A stretch of 41,780 nucleotides of DNA from PALSA-612 sp963773055 (GCA_963773055.1 CAVYZL010000001.1:1-41780); one strand, 5' to 3'. Positions 27,645 through 38,147 are shown, counted from the first letter of the stretch. Made by a program: numbers and translations. Notes: a model not told the origin generated them from the sequence alone.

Positions 27645-29000
27645 GAAGTACGCGGCGACCGCCGCCAAGTTCGTCAAGGAGCACCGCCTGACCGGCGCCG
27701 CCGTCGGCGTCGTGCACGAGGGTGAGCTCGTCTGGTCGAGCGGGATCGGATTTGCGGACGTCGCCGCCAAGCGGCGCGCAACGCCGAAGGGCTTGTACCG
27801 GATCGCCTCGATCACGAAGACCTTCACGGCCGCGGCGGTCATGCAGCTCCGCGACGAGGGCGCGCTCTCGCTCGACGATCCGGCCGTGCGCGTACCTGCC
27901 CGAGCTCGCTGAGGCATCGACCCCGTTCGGGCCCATCGAGTCGCTGACGATCCGGCGCATGCTTTCCCACGAGTCGGGGCTGCAGAGCGAGCCGCCGGGC
28001 ACGGACTGGACGCTCGTGCGCTACGAGACGCGACCCGGCGGTGACGCTCGCGCGCGTCGCCGAGATGACGACGACGGTGCCGCCGAACCTCCAGTGGAAG
28101 TACTCGAACCTCGCGTACCAGCTCCTCGGAGAGATCGTCGAGCGCGTCAGCGGGACGCCTTACAGGCGCCACGTGCGCGCCGCGCCTGCTCTCACCGCTC
28201 GGGATGACTGCCACGTCGTTCGACCCCGTTCCGGCGCGGCTGCGCGCTCGACAGGCGACCGGCTATGAGCCGCGCTTCCTCTCCGACGAGCTCGAGCAGG
28301 CGCCGGACGAGCACTCGATCTTCGGCGCCGAGGGAGGGCTCTGGTCGTGCGTCGAGGACCTCGCGCGCTGGCTCTCGTGCCAGTTCACGGGCAAGGCGCC
28401 GGGCGGGAAGGTACTGCTCCGGGAGGAGACCCTGAAGGAGATGCACAAGCCGCGTTACCTCGTCGACGACGCGTGGACGACGGCCTGGGCGATCGGCTGG
28501 TACGCGGTCCGCAAGGACGACGTCGTCTGGCGCATGCACTCCGGCGGCCACTACGGGTTCATCACGAACGCGTGCTTCGATCCCGAGCGAGAAGGTCGGT
28601 GCGATCGCGCTCCTCAACGGGTTCGCCAACGCGACGCAGCTGGCGATGGAGCTCGGCGACGTCGCACGCGAGGCCGTGACGAGCGCCGCACCCCGCATCG
28701 AGCCTGCGGCGCCGCTTACCCGAGGCGTTTCGACCGTTCGTCGGTCTCTACATCGCGGAGCACTTCTCCAACATCGTTCGCCTCGAGTGGCGCGACGGCA
28801 AGCTCACGTTCGTCGATCCCGACGACCCGACGTGGACCCCACGCTCGTTGCGACGGAGGACGAGAACGTGTTCCGGATCGAGCCGGGCTTCCGCGAGTCG
28901 GGCGAGCTCGTCCGCTTCACGCGCGGCGAAAGACGGCCGCGTGACGTCGGTCATCGCCGCCGTGGCGACGATGCGCCGCCTCGAGCCCGTCGACGACTGA
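27616..29000 (+). CDS. Serine beta-lactamase-like hydrolase (class C / esterase type), frameshifted
   Basis: About 460 residues from GTG 27616, read over seven frame breaks. Nucleophile motif SITK at residues 65-68, the Tyr-x-Asn motif YSNLAYQLLG near 28097, and HSGGHYG (third motif) near 28540. A C-terminal 90-residue beta domain begins FVGLYIAEHFSN and ends RRLEPVDD. Six breaks are extra bases (near 27892, 28035, 28176, 28592, 28713, 28930) and one a missing base (near 28836). No signal peptide is seen. Likely a cytoplasmic esterase or D-peptidase rather than a resistance enzyme. Overlaps the end of the CDF gene by 29 bp. Confidence 0.85.
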
Positions 29001-29029
29001 TCCAGCGCCGGGCGGCTAACGCCGCCCGA

Positions 29030-29419
29030 TCAGCTCGATGCGCCGATCAACTCGATGCGGTAGTCGTCCGGGTCGCGGACGAAGCAGATGCGCGAGCCGC
29101 CCTCGACCACCTGGTACGGCGGCCGCTCCGGCTCGATCCCCTGCTGCGGCGAGCTCGCGAGCGTCGCCTCCATGTCGTCGACGCCGATGGCGATGTGCCC
29201 GTACGCCGTGCCCAGGTCGTATGTGCGCCCGTCGTGGTTGTACGTCAGCTCGAGGACGTTCTCGGCGTCGCCGATCGAATAGAAGTAGTTCGTCGCCTCG
29301 AGCTCGCCGTTTCGGACGATGTCAAGGTCGCGGGAGAAGCGGAAGCCGAGCGCCTGGTAGAACGCGCGGCTCGCGTCGGGGTCGGTGATGCGGACCATCG
29401 TGTGCAGGAAGCTCGCCAC
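29030..29419 (-). CDS. gloA: Glyoxalase I (lactoylglutathione lyase) family
   Basis: 129 residues from ATG 29419. Close match to bacterial GlxI: LHTMVRITDPDASRAFYQAL, NVLELTYNHDGRTYDLGTAY-GHIAIGV and VRDPDDYRIELIG. The four metal ligands of the Ni2+-type enzyme are visible: His6, the Glu in LELTYN, the His in GHIA and the Glu in RIELIG. Converts the methylglyoxal-thiol hemithioacetal to a thioester. Most actinobacteria use mycothiol, so the thiol here is an open question. Confidence 0.93.
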   Translation of the reverse strand: MASFLHTMVRITDPDASRAFYQALGFRFSRDLDIVRNGELEATNYFYSIGDAENVLELTYNHDGRTYDLGTAYGHIAIGVDDMEATLASSPQQGIEPERPPYQVVEGGSRICFVRDPDDYRIELIGASS

Positions 29420-29460
29420 GGCCCGGATCCTAGCTTCGGGCTCAAGGCGCCGGAGGAATG

Positions 29461-29660
29461 TCAGAGAACCGCCCGATCAATGACCACGTCTACGACGGGA
29501 GGAAACGAACGCCGCTCTATCACGGCCGCCTCCGAATGTGTATCTCGGAACGGTGCGATGAACGCGAGCAGCGCGTCGAGCTTGCGCGCACGGACCAGGT
29601 CCAGTCGCCGTACAGCGCGCGGCTGGGTCCCAGCGCGGCGACCAGAAGGTGCGCCGTCAC
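29461..29660 (-). CDS. Small unrecognised protein coupled to the P-type ATPase gene (one frame break)
   Basis: The GTG at 29660 overlaps the ATPase stop (GTGA). The first frame reads TAHLLVAALGPSRALYGDW. Near 29590 the sense moves to the next frame, giving RKLDALLAFIAPFRDTHSEA, AVIERRSFPP and VVDVVIDRAVL, then TGA at 29461. About 66 residues. A missing base near the junction would restore one frame. I know no family; spacing and overlap suggest cotranslation with the pump. Confidence 0.5.
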
Positions 29661-32493
29661 GGCCGTCTCTGCAGCCGCCGCTCGACCAGCTTCTTCGCCT
29701 CGGCGGCCCAGAGGACGACGCTCGCGAGCCCGAGGCAGATCAGCCACTCGTCGAGCCCGAGCGGCGCGGTGTGGAAGGCGTCGTTCAGGAACGGCAGCTG
29801 CACGACCGCGACCTGGAGCAGCGCCGAGAGCGCGATCGCGCCCCACAGCCACCGGTTCGTGAACAGCCGGCGGAAGGCGCTCGTACGATCGGAACGGGCG
29901 TTGAAGCAGTTGAAGAGCTGGGCGAGGACGAGGGTCGTGAACGCCATCGTGCGCGCCTCGGCGACGCTTCCGGAGCCGCCGACGATCCCGCCCGGGAGGC
30001 GCAGGTCGAGCGCGAGCAGCGTGACGACCGCCATCACGGCGCCGACCCAGAGGATCCCGACCCACATCTCGGCGTCGATCACCCGGTCGGTCAGCCGGCG
30101 CGGCGGCCTGCGCATGACGTCGTCGGGAGGCGCGTCCATGCCGAGCGCGAGCGCCGGCGCACCGTCGGTCAGGAGGTTGATCCAGAGGATCTGGGTCGCG
30201 AGCAGCGGCACCGCGATCGCCTCGCCGGTGTCCTCCAGGCCGAGCGCGCCCGCGAGCACGACGCCGAAGAACATCGTCAGCACCTCGCCCATGTTCGACG
30301 AGAGCAGGAAGCGCAGGAACTTGCGGATGTTCGCGAAGATGCCGCGGCCCTCGCGGATCGCGCTCACGATCGTGGCGAAGTTGTCGTCGGCGAGGATCAT
30401 GTCCGCCGCCTCCGCCGCGACGTCGGTGCCCGCGATCCCCATCGCGACGCCGATGTCCGCCGCCTTGAGCGCGGGAGCGTCGTTCACGCCGTCACCCGTC
30501 ATCGCGACGATCCGCCCGTCCGCATGGAGCGCGTCGACGATCCGCAGCTTGTGCTCCGGCGAGACGCGGGCGTAGACCGAGGCGTCCCGCACCAGCGCGA
30601 CCCGCGCCTCGTCGTCGATCGCCTCGAGCTCGCCGCCGGAGACGACGGGCGAGCCGGCCGGCGCGATGTCGAGGTCGGCCGCGATCCGCGCCGCGGTGCG
30701 CGGATGGTCGCCGGTGATCATCAGCACGCGCACGCCTGCCGCGTGCGCGTCGGCGATCGCGGCTCTCGCCTCCGGCCGCGGCGGGTCGATGATCCCGACC
30801 AGGCCGAGGTAGACGAGCTCCTGCTCCACCGACTCGTCCGCCGGCGGCCGCGCGTCGGCCGGGAGCGGCCGGTACGCGACCGCGAGCGGCCGCAGCGCCA
30901 GGTCGCCGAGTCGCTCGACCGCCGCGAGGATCTCGCGTCGGCGCTCGTCGGTGAGTGGCGCGCGTCCGGCCTGCGACCCGTTCCTCCGTGCACCGCGCGA
31001 GCAGGACGTCGGGTGCGCCCTTGGTGAAGACCGCGATCCGGGGCTCGCCCTCGAGCGCGGCGTGCACCGTGCTCATCAGCTTCCGCTCGGAGGTGAAGGG
31101 GATCTCGCCGACGCGCTCGAAAGCGCGCGCGGCGCGACTCGGCCAGCCCCTCGACCTTCGCCTCCGCCACGAGGAAGGCCGCTTCCGTCGGGTCGCCCTG
31201 AATCGTCCACTCGCCCTCCTCCTCGCGCAGCACAGCGTCGTTCGCCAGGCTCCCGCCGGCGAGCACCGCGCTCACCTCGGCGAGCAGGACCGGGTCCTCG
31301 AGCGGCCGCCCGTCGACGCGCAGCTCGCCCTCGGGCCGGTAGCCGCTGCCGGTGACGTCGACCTCGCCCGAGCCGGTCACGACCTTCTGGACGGTCATCT
31401 CGTTCTTCGTCAGCGTCCCGGTCTTGTCCGAGCAGATCACCGACGCGGAGCCGAGCGTCTCCACCGACGAAAGCCGCTTCACGATCGCTCGCTGCCGCGC
31501 CATCCGCTGCACGCCGAAGGCGAGCACCACCGAGAGCACCGCGGGCAGCCCCTCCGGGACCGCGGCGACGGCGAGCGCGACCCCGACGAGCAGCACCGAG
31601 ACGACGTCGGAGGCAGTGCCGATGTCGGCGGTGAGCAGGATCGCCGTCACCACCACGACCGCGATCGCGATCACCGCGACGCCGAGCATGCGCCCGATCC
31701 GGTCGACCTCACTCTGGAGCGGCGTGCGCTGCTCGCGCGTGCGGCCGAGGAGGCGCGCGACATTCCCCATCTCCGTCGACATCCCGGTCGCAGTCACGAC
31801 CGCACGCCCACGACCGCGCGCAACGGCGGTACCGCTGAAGACCATGTTCACGCGGTCGCCGAGCTCGACCGCGCCGTCGAGCGGCGCGACGTCCTTCAGC
31901 ACCGGCTCGCTCTCCCCCGTCAGCGACGCCTCGGCGACGGTCAGCGAGCTGGCCTCGAGCAGACGACCGTCCGCGGCGACCGCGTCACCCTCCGCGAGCA
32001 GCAGGACATCGCCGGGCACGACCTCGGCCGCGGGGATCCGCTCCTCGCGCCCGTCGCGGAGCACGCCGGCCGTCGCCGCGGCCAGCCGCTGCAACGCGGC
32101 CACCGCCTGCTCGGCGCGCGCCTCCTGCACGTAGCCGAGTACGGCATTCGCGAGGACGATCGCAGCGATCACGATCGCGTCGTACGGCGCAGCCTCGCCG
32201 CCCTCCAGCACCCAGGCGACCAGCGAGACCACGACCGCCGCGAGCAGCAGGTAGATCAGCGGGTTGGCGAACTGCCGGAGGAGCTTCCGCCACTCCGGCA
32301 CCCGCTCCGCCGCCTCGAGCCGGTTCGCGCCGAACCGCTCCAGCCGCGCCCGGGCCTCCGCCTGGCGAAGGCCGCGGTCGCGGGTCGGTCGCGAGCGCCG
32401 CCGCGACCTCGTACCCGTGGCGCTGCCACGCCTCCGCCGGCAGGCTCGGAGAGGTCGCGCTCGTCCGAGCCTCGATGTCAGGAATCAGGCTCA
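29657..32493 (-). CDS. Ca2+-type cation-transporting P-type ATPase (P2), frameshifted
   Basis: About 944 residues from GTG 32493 with GGGAG just upstream. The N-terminus has EAWQRHGYEVAAAL typical of cation ATPases. The M4 motif is AVPEGLPAVLSV, the phosphorylation site CSDKTGTLTKNEM, the nucleotide site KGAPDVLL and the hinge TGDGVNDAPALKAADIGVAM. About ten TM segments, including a full C-terminal cation ATPase domain. Three extra bases break the frame (near 32375, 31125, 30975). SERCA/PMCA-like subfamily: probably Ca2+, possibly other cation. Divergent from the stress protein gene. Confidence 0.9.
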
Positions 32494-32633
32494 CGACTCC
32501 CGCAGCGTCGCAGGTGCGCCGGGCAGGCGAATCCGAGCCGGCCCCGACGGGGCCGCGGGTTTTCCCGTCGACCCCGCAGCCGCCGGCGAGGCCGCGCGAT
32601 GTTGCCACGGGTATCGCGGGATACAGTCCCACG

Positions 32634-33403
32634 ATGGCGGTCTTCGCGCGTGTCGTCGTCGGCGTCGACGGCACCGACTGGGGTTTCGAAGCGCTCCGCC
32701 AGGCACTCGCACTCGCACCGGCCGACTCGCGCGTGGAAGCCGTCACGGCGCTTCGACACGAGCCCGGCGGCACGCACCGGCTTCGACGCGGCGCACTGGG
32801 TGGACGTGCTCAGCGAGGAAGCCGAAGAGGCGCGCGACGCGGCCGCGACCATCCTGGGCGATCGTGCCGGCTCCTCCGCGCGAATCGTCAGGGGAACGCC
32901 GCTTCAGGTGCTGCGGCAGGCGCGCGACGAGAGCGGACGCGACGCTGCTCGCGCTCGGCGCGCGGCACAGCAGCCGCTTTCTCGGCATCATGCTCGGAGA
33001 CACCGCGAGCGAGCTGCTGCACGACGGCTCCTGCTCGGTGCTCCTGGCTCGCCCGCAGCGGGAGGGCGCGTGGCAGCCGCGACGCATCGTGGTCGGCCTC
33101 GACGGCTCCGCGCCCGCGCTCGCCGCACTCGCGACGGCGGACGAGCTCGCGAGCCGCATCGGTGCAACGGTTGAGGTCGTCTGCGCGACAAGCGGCGGCT
33201 CGCGAGTCGAGGGCGCCTGGACCGGCCGCGTGGACAGCTGGGACGCCGCTCAGCCGGTCGCCGCCCTCGTCGGGCGCTCACGCGGGGCGGACCTCGTCGT
33301 CGTCGGCTCTCGCGGCCTGCACGGCCTCCGCGCCCTCGGAAGCGTCAGCGAGAGAGTCGCACACCGGGCCCACTGCTCCGTCCTGGTCGTACACGACGGC
33401 TGA
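32634..33403 (+). CDS. Tandem-domain universal stress protein, frameshifted
   Basis: About 256 residues from ATG 32634. Two Usp domains: FARVVVGVDGTDWGFEALRQ starts the first and RRIVVGLDGSAPALAALATA the second. Both carry the ATP-loop type endings (GDTASELLHDGSCSVLL and GSVSERVAHRAHCSVLVV). Extra bases near 32770 and 32940 split it over three frames. The gene lies between a divergent Ca2+-type ATPase and a convergent P1B ATPase. Confidence 0.87.
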
Positions 33404-33417
33404 CGCCGGATTGCCGT

Positions 33418-35233
33418 CAGCCGCGGAGGGCGCGGAGGGCGTTGAGGATGACGCCGACGTCGATCACTTCCTGCAGCAAGGCGCCCATCACCGGGCGTCA
33501 GGAAGCCGGCGGCGGCGAAGCGCCATCGCGACGAGGGAGGCGCCGAGGCCGAGCAGGACGCTCTGGCGCGCGATCGCCAGCGCCCGTCGGCCGATTCGGA
33601 CGGCGTCGGCGACGCGGTCGACGCGCTCGACGAGGATGACGGCGTCGGCGGTCTCGGAGGAGACGGTGGCGCCGATCGTGCCCATGGCGATGCCGACGTC
33701 GGCGAGCGCGAGCGCGGGGGCGTCGTTGATGCCGTCGCCGACCATGACCACGTTGCGCAGGTTCGGCTGGGCTCTGGAGCGCGCGCACGATCTCGAGCTT
33801 CTGCTCCGGGGTCTGCTCGGCGTAGACGCGCTCGATGCCGAGCTCGCGTCGCCACCCGCTCGGCGACCGCCGGCTTGTCGCCGGTAACCAGCGCGGTGTG
33901 CTCGATCCCAGCCTCGCGCAGGCTCGGGACGAGCAGGGCGGCGTCCTCGCGCAGGCGGTCGTCGAGCAGGATGACCGCGGCCGCGGCACCGTCGATGGCG
34001 ACGTACACGTTGGCGGCGGCTCCATCTACGGCCTGCTCCCGCAACTGTGAGGCCGTGGGCCTGTAGCCAGCGGGCGCTGCCGACGAGCACCCGGTGTCCG
34101 TCGACGATGCCCTCGATGCCGTGGCCGAGCGTCTCCTCGGCGCCCTCGGGCAGCGAGAGCTCCAGTCCGCGCTGCTCGGCCCCGGCCACGAGCGCGGCCG
34201 CGAGCGGATGCACAGAGATCCGGTCGAGCGAGGCCGCGAGCCGCAGCGTCTCGCCTTCTGGCAGGCCGTCGAGGGAGGCGACGTCGGCGAGCTGCGGGTG
34301 GCCGAGCGTGATCGTGCCGGTCTTGTCGAGCAGGACGGTGCGTGCCTTGCCCAGCCGCTCGATCGCCCCCGCGCCCTTGACCACGATCCCCGCGCGGGCT
34401 GCGCGGGAGAGGCCGGACATCAGCGCGATCGGAGCGGCGAGGATGAGCGGGCAGGGCGTGGCCACGACGAAGACGGCGAGCGCACGGACGGGGTCGCCGG
34501 AGACCACCCAGGCGGCGCCGGCGACCAACGCAGTCGTCGGCAGGAAGTACGCGGCGTAGCGGTCGGCCATGCGCACGAAGGGCGCGCGCTCGCTCTCGGC
34601 CTGCTGCACGAGCCGCACGAGCGCCGCGTAGGCGCTCTCGGCCGCCGGGCGGAGCGCACGCAGCTCGAAGGCGCCCCCGGCGCTCGCAGTGCCGCTACGC
34701 ACCTGACCGCCCCGATGCACCGTGACCGGCAGCGGTTCGCCGGTCAGCGCCGACTCGTCGACGACTGCCTCCTCGCTGAGGACGAGCCCGTCGACCGGCA
34801 CGACCTCGCCCGCGCGCACGAGCACCACGTCTCCGGTGACGACGTCGTCTACCGGTAGCTCCTCGAGCGAGTCGTCACGGCGGACGAGCGCCACCCGGGG
34901 TGCCCGCTCGACCAGCGCGCTCAGCTCGCGTCGCGCCCGCCGGTTCGCCACCTCTTCCAGCGCGTTCCCGCCGGCGAGCATCAGCGCGATCACCGCGCCG
35001 GCGAGGTACTCGCCCAGCGCGAGCGCACCAGCCATCGAGACGAGCGCGATCGCGTCCACGCCGACGTCGCGGCGCAGAAGCGTCCGCGTCACCGAGATCG
35101 TCAGCGGCACGAGCAGGAGCGCCGTCGTCGCCGCCCACGCCAGGTGCGCCGGCGCATCGACCCCGAGCACGTGCAACACCAGCCCACCCGAAACGCCGAG
35201 CAGAGCCAAGAGCGCGAGTAGCCGCGCGGACAT
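33418..35233 (-). CDS. P1B-type heavy-metal-translocating ATPase, frameshifted
   Basis: About 604 residues from ATG 35233. No N-terminal metal-binding domain. Six to eight TM segments, with the transport motif ATPCPLILAAPIALMSG (Cys-Pro-Leu rather than CPC), phosphorylation site LLDKTGTITLG, and the SVHPLAAALV His-Pro site. The hinge reads MVGDGINDAPALALADVGIA, and the tail GALLQEVIDVGVILNALRAL. Four extra bases break the frame (near 34045, 33852, 33776, 33500). The CPL form makes Cu+ or Zn2+/Cd2+ less certain; metal unknown. Stop is 15 bp from the convergent stress-protein stop. Confidence 0.9.
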
Positions 35234-35366
35234 ACCCGCAGCCTCGCGCCGCCGAGCAGGCGACGCATCCGGACAAACGCGGATGGCGGCGACAGAAAAC
35301 CCGCAGGCTTGAGCCTCGTCGTCGACCCCGCCGCGGCGCCTGCAACACCGCGGGCGGCGGAGCGGA

Positions 35367-35837
35367 TTACCCGCCCTCTCCTTCCTCGTTCTCTCCGCTC
35401 CCGGCACCTCCGGCGCCGAACGTGGCCTCGAGGCCGCGGATCAGGTCTCGCTTCTCCTGCTCGGACAACCGTGCGCCGGGGTGCGTCGGCTTGTACTGCC
35501 AGGGCGGCATCGATCCCTCGCGGATCGACTCGATCATCTCCTCGACCTCGACCTCGCCGGTCGAGAGGTTGAGCGCGCGGCGACCCTCGTCGACGTCCCT
35601 CTGCACCAGCCACGAGACCGGCGCGACGTTCGAGTACCACGGCCACTTGGTCAGGTTGCTGTGACAGTCCATGCACGCGTCCGCCATCAACTGCTCCGTG
35701 CGCGGGCTGTCCCAGGCAATCTGGCGACCGCCAGTCGGATTCGTGTGGTCACGGCCGTAGGGAACGAACTGGATCGCGACCAGCACCACGAGCAGCCCGA
35801 GCCCAGTCCACAGCAGGATCGTGCGAAAGCGCGACAC
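35367..35837 (-). CDS. Membrane-anchored haem-binding protein (CxxCH)
   Basis: 156 residues from GTG 35837. TM anchor TILLWTGLGLLVVLVAIQFV, then the c-type haem motif CMDCH in ACMDCHSNLTKWPWYSNVAP, and SMPPWQYKPTHPGARLSEQE. This matches the Haem_bd (cytosolic-to-periplasmic cytochrome-like) family. It probably faces the outside and acts in electron transfer or redox sensing. It follows a stress-protein gene by 28 bp, and a metal-pump gene begins 134 bp beyond its stop. Confidence 0.85.
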   Translation of the reverse strand: MSRFRTILLWTGLGLLVVLVAIQFVPYGRDHTNPTGGRQIAWDSPRTEQLMADACMDCHSNLTKWPWYSNVAPVSWLVQRDVDEGRRALNLSTGEVEVEEMIESIREGSMPPWQYKPTHPGARLSEQEKRDLIRGLEATFGAGGAGSGENEEGEGG

Positions 35838-35865
35838 GGCGCGAATCGGCAGCTCGCGGCCGGCG

Positions 35866-36318
35866 CTACGCGAGCGCCGCCGGTTCCCTCGCTGCGACGT
35901 CGATCTCGGTGACCGGGACCTGGAAGCGTTCCGTCGCGCGCTCGACCACACCCTTGCGAAGCCAGTGCGGACGCTCCGGCTCCTCCAGGCAGATGACGAT
36001 CTCGTCGGCGGGGAACCCAAACAACGCGTCCGCGATCGCCTGCACCGGGTCGGTGTCGCCGAGCGTGCCGCGCACGCGCAGACCATGCCTGCGGAGGCAG
36101 CCGATGCTCTCCTCGAGACGCGCCTCCGCGAGCGCCCGGTCCTCGGCCTCGTCCGACGTCCACCGGTGCAGCGGCGAACTCAGCACCGGAGCGACCACGT
36201 GCACCTCCGCGCCCGCAGCAGCGTGCGCTCTCACCTCAGCGCAGAGCGCCGGGTTGCCGCAGGCCTGATGTGCGACGTAAAGAATCCGCTGGGGTTTCCG
36301 CGTCGATTCGCCCACCAT
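35866..36318 (-). CDS. Universal stress protein-like
   Basis: 150 residues from ATG 36318 with a strong GGAGGAG site two bases upstream. Usp-like alpha/beta fold: RILYVAHQACGNPALCAEVR, then GTLGDTDPVQAIADALFGFP, ADEIVICLEEPERPHWLRKG and VVERATERFQVPVTEIDV. The ATP-binding Gly motif is not clear, so it may not bind nucleotide. Upstream of the haem-binding protein, likely one transcript. Confidence 0.8.
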   Translation of the reverse strand: MVGESTRKPQRILYVAHQACGNPALCAEVRAHAAAGAEVHVVAPVLSSPLHRWTSDEAEDRALAEARLEESIGCLRRHGLRVRGTLGDTDPVQAIADALFGFPADEIVICLEEPERPHWLRKGVVERATERFQVPVTEIDVAAREPAALA

Positions 36319-36461
36319 CACTCCTCCCTTCCTCGCTGGCAGAACGCGAGCATCGCACCGGCCGTGGCGGCGCACATCCGCGCGACCACTGAGACGGCTG
36401 CGTGGTTTGCCCGCACGCGTTGAGCCGCGCCCGACGCGGCTGGTGGCGTGGCGGCGATCGT

Positions 36462-36823
36462 TCAGCGGCTCTTTCGCGTCGCTCGTCGTCGCGCCGGGGG
36501 CGCCTGCGCCGGAGCGACGATGCAGGCTTGAAGCAGGTTCTCGCGGACGATGCTGACGAAGCGAGGCGGGGCTGCGAGCGGCCGCGGCGGTCCCTTTGGG
36601 TGGCCAGCAAAGGAGATGCGCGCGAACAGCATCGCGGCGCCGAAGACGAGGGCACCACCGACGCCGAGGGTGGCCTTTGCGACGCTGGCGCGGCGCCGAG
36701 CCAGTTCCACCAGTGAGTCGCTTGAGGCGCTGCGGGTCTCTATCCGGGCCGCTGCGGGAGCTGCAGACCCGGGCGAGCGGAGGCCCGGCGCTTCCTTGCC
36801 CGAGCCTCCCTCGCCCGACTCAC
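36462..36823 (-). CDS. Small membrane protein of unknown function
   Basis: The clear part is SVAKATLGVGGALVFGAAML, a TM segment, with RFVSIVRENLLQACIVAPAQ downstream. It ends at 36462. The GTG at 36823 overlaps the stop of the histidine-kinase tail (GTGA), but one indel is then needed to join its Arg-rich start to the membrane part. A GTG at 36710 gives an 82-residue unbroken form. I do not recognise a named family. Confidence 0.5.
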
Positions 36824-36949
36824 GCCGCCTCCTTCGGCAGCGCGAGCCAGACGTCAGAGCCGCCGCCGTGGCGGTTCTCGGCGCCTGCGCTGCCGCCGTG
36901 CGCGTGCGCGATCGCCTCGACGATCGCCAGCCCGAGCCCGTTACCGCCG
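36820..36949 (-). pseudogene. C-terminal remnant of a sensor histidine kinase
   Basis: One frame reads GLGLAIVEAIAHAHGGSAGA then GGGSDVWLALPKEAA and stops at 36820. This is the G2 box and last strands of a HATPase_c domain. Everything upstream (dimerisation domain, N and G1 boxes, sensor) is missing: beyond about 36950 the frame is stopped and unrelated. So a deletion or insertion junction lies at about 36950-36970. Confidence 0.75.
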
Positions 36950-37040
36950 CCGCACGGGTAGGAACATCGGATCGAGCTCTCTCACAGTGCGCTGATACTC
37001 GCGCGTGTGTTGGGCGAGATGCCGACAGAGGAGGTTGGAG

Positions 37041-37901
37041 ATGAAGACGGCACGCACACCCGGGGCGTACGCCAGCGCCATCGCTTATGTGAGTCGTCGC
37101 TCGGGTCGGATCAATGAGACTCCGGCCGGGCCGCTTGCCACCGACGACGGCTTCATATCGCCTTCGCCGATGTTCGCTGACACGACGAGGGCACGGAAAT
37201 CTGCAATCTGGGTCGGCGTGTTGTGGATCATGGCGACCGTGTTCCCGGCATCGAGCATAGTGGCCTGGAGTGCTCTGGACGCACGGGGAGGGGATCCTCA
37301 GCAACGCCGCGACGCACAAGGGCCAGTTGATCACGTGGGCGCTGCTGAACCTCGTGGGGGCAGTCGCCGCCGCCGGTGTGGCGTTCATGTTCTACCCGAT
37401 CTTGAATCGGGTAGCCCATACGAGCGTCAAGAAAGGGCTGGCTCTGTGGTACGTGGGCACCAGGATCACCGAGGGCGGCATGTACCTCGTCGCCGTACTC
37501 GCCACCTGGGCGTTCCTCCCGCTGAGTCGAGAGTTCGCAGCAGCGGGAGCGCCCGACGCTTCGCACTTCCAGACCAGTGGCATCGTCCTGCAGACGACGC
37601 AAGATCTCGCCTTGGCGCTGGCACAGTCGGTTTTCGCGATCGGCGCCGTGATGTTGTACTACCTGCTGTTCCAGTCAAGGCTCGTGCCTCGGCGGCTGTC
37701 GCTGTGGGGCCTCGTCGCGGCGCCGCTGTTTCTCATCGCGAGCTTGTCACTCCTATGGACGGGGATCCCAACTCCGCCCTGGCCAATATCTTGTTCGCCC
37801 CGTTGGCCCTGCAGGAAATGGTTCTGGCGGTATGGCTGATCGTCAAAGGCTTCGACGAGGCTGCGCTCGCCTCCGGGTCGGCGATGGCCGAGGCGGCCTG
37901 A
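37041..37901 (+). CDS. DUF4386 family membrane protein, frameshifted
   Basis: About 287 residues from ATG 37041, with GGAGGTTGGAG just ahead. After a 45-residue leader, ARKSAIWVGVLWIMATVFPA begins the DUF4386 domain. Later segments are VAFMFYPILNRVAHTSVKKG, LALWYVGTRITEGGMYLV, VMLYYLLFQSRLVPRRLSLW and FAPLALQEMVLAVWLIVKGF. Six to seven TM helices. An extra base near 37275 and a missing base near 37755 split the gene. Function of the family is unknown. Confidence 0.85.
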   Translation: MKTARTPGAYASAIAYVSRRSGRINETPAGPLATDDGFISPSPMFADTTRARKSAIWVGVLWIMATVFPASSIVAWSALDARGGDPQQRRDAQGPVDHVGAAEPRGGSRRRRCGVHVLPDLESGSPYERQERAGSVVRGHQDHRGRHVPRRRTRHLGVPPAESRVRSSGSARRFALPDQWHRPADDARSRLGAGTVGFRDRRRDVVLPAVPVKARASAAVAVGPRRGAAVSHRELVTPMDGDPNSALANILFAPLALQEMVLAVWLIVKGFDEAALASGSAMAEAA

Positions 37902-38147
37902 GGAGCGGTCAGTCCGAGTTCGAGTTCTGCCCAGTGCTGTCGACCCAGACTTACGGCAGTTTCATAGCCTTGGTGTTGTCTGCGCGAGCGTGCTCTCGCT
38001 CGATCGTCCAACTGCAGGCGAACTACACGGGTCGCACCAAGGTCGCACGGCAACGCAAGAAGTGACGAAGCGTCGGGTACGTCCGAGACGCATGCAGACC
38101 CGCACCACTACGCGCAATCCCGCATGAATCGACCCCCTCCTCACGTT
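37902..38147. other. Intergenic stretch left of the tRNA-Thr-like repeat
   Basis: No supportable gene. GACCCCCTCCT at 38131-38141 is an 11-bp perfect inverted repeat of AGGAGGGGGTC at 38155-38165 inside the repeat. There is no tRNA 5' half here, although one would be expected if the adjacent copy belonged to an intact tRNA gene. Confidence 0.45.

Noticed and set aside
28646..31027. A 793-codon open frame on the plus strand
   Set aside because: Antisense to the Ca2+-type ATPase and full of Arg/Gly/Asp low complexity; high-GC shadow of a real gene.
30955..33174. A 739-codon open frame on the plus strand
   Set aside because: Mostly antisense to the ATPase; only its end coincides with one frame of the stress protein.
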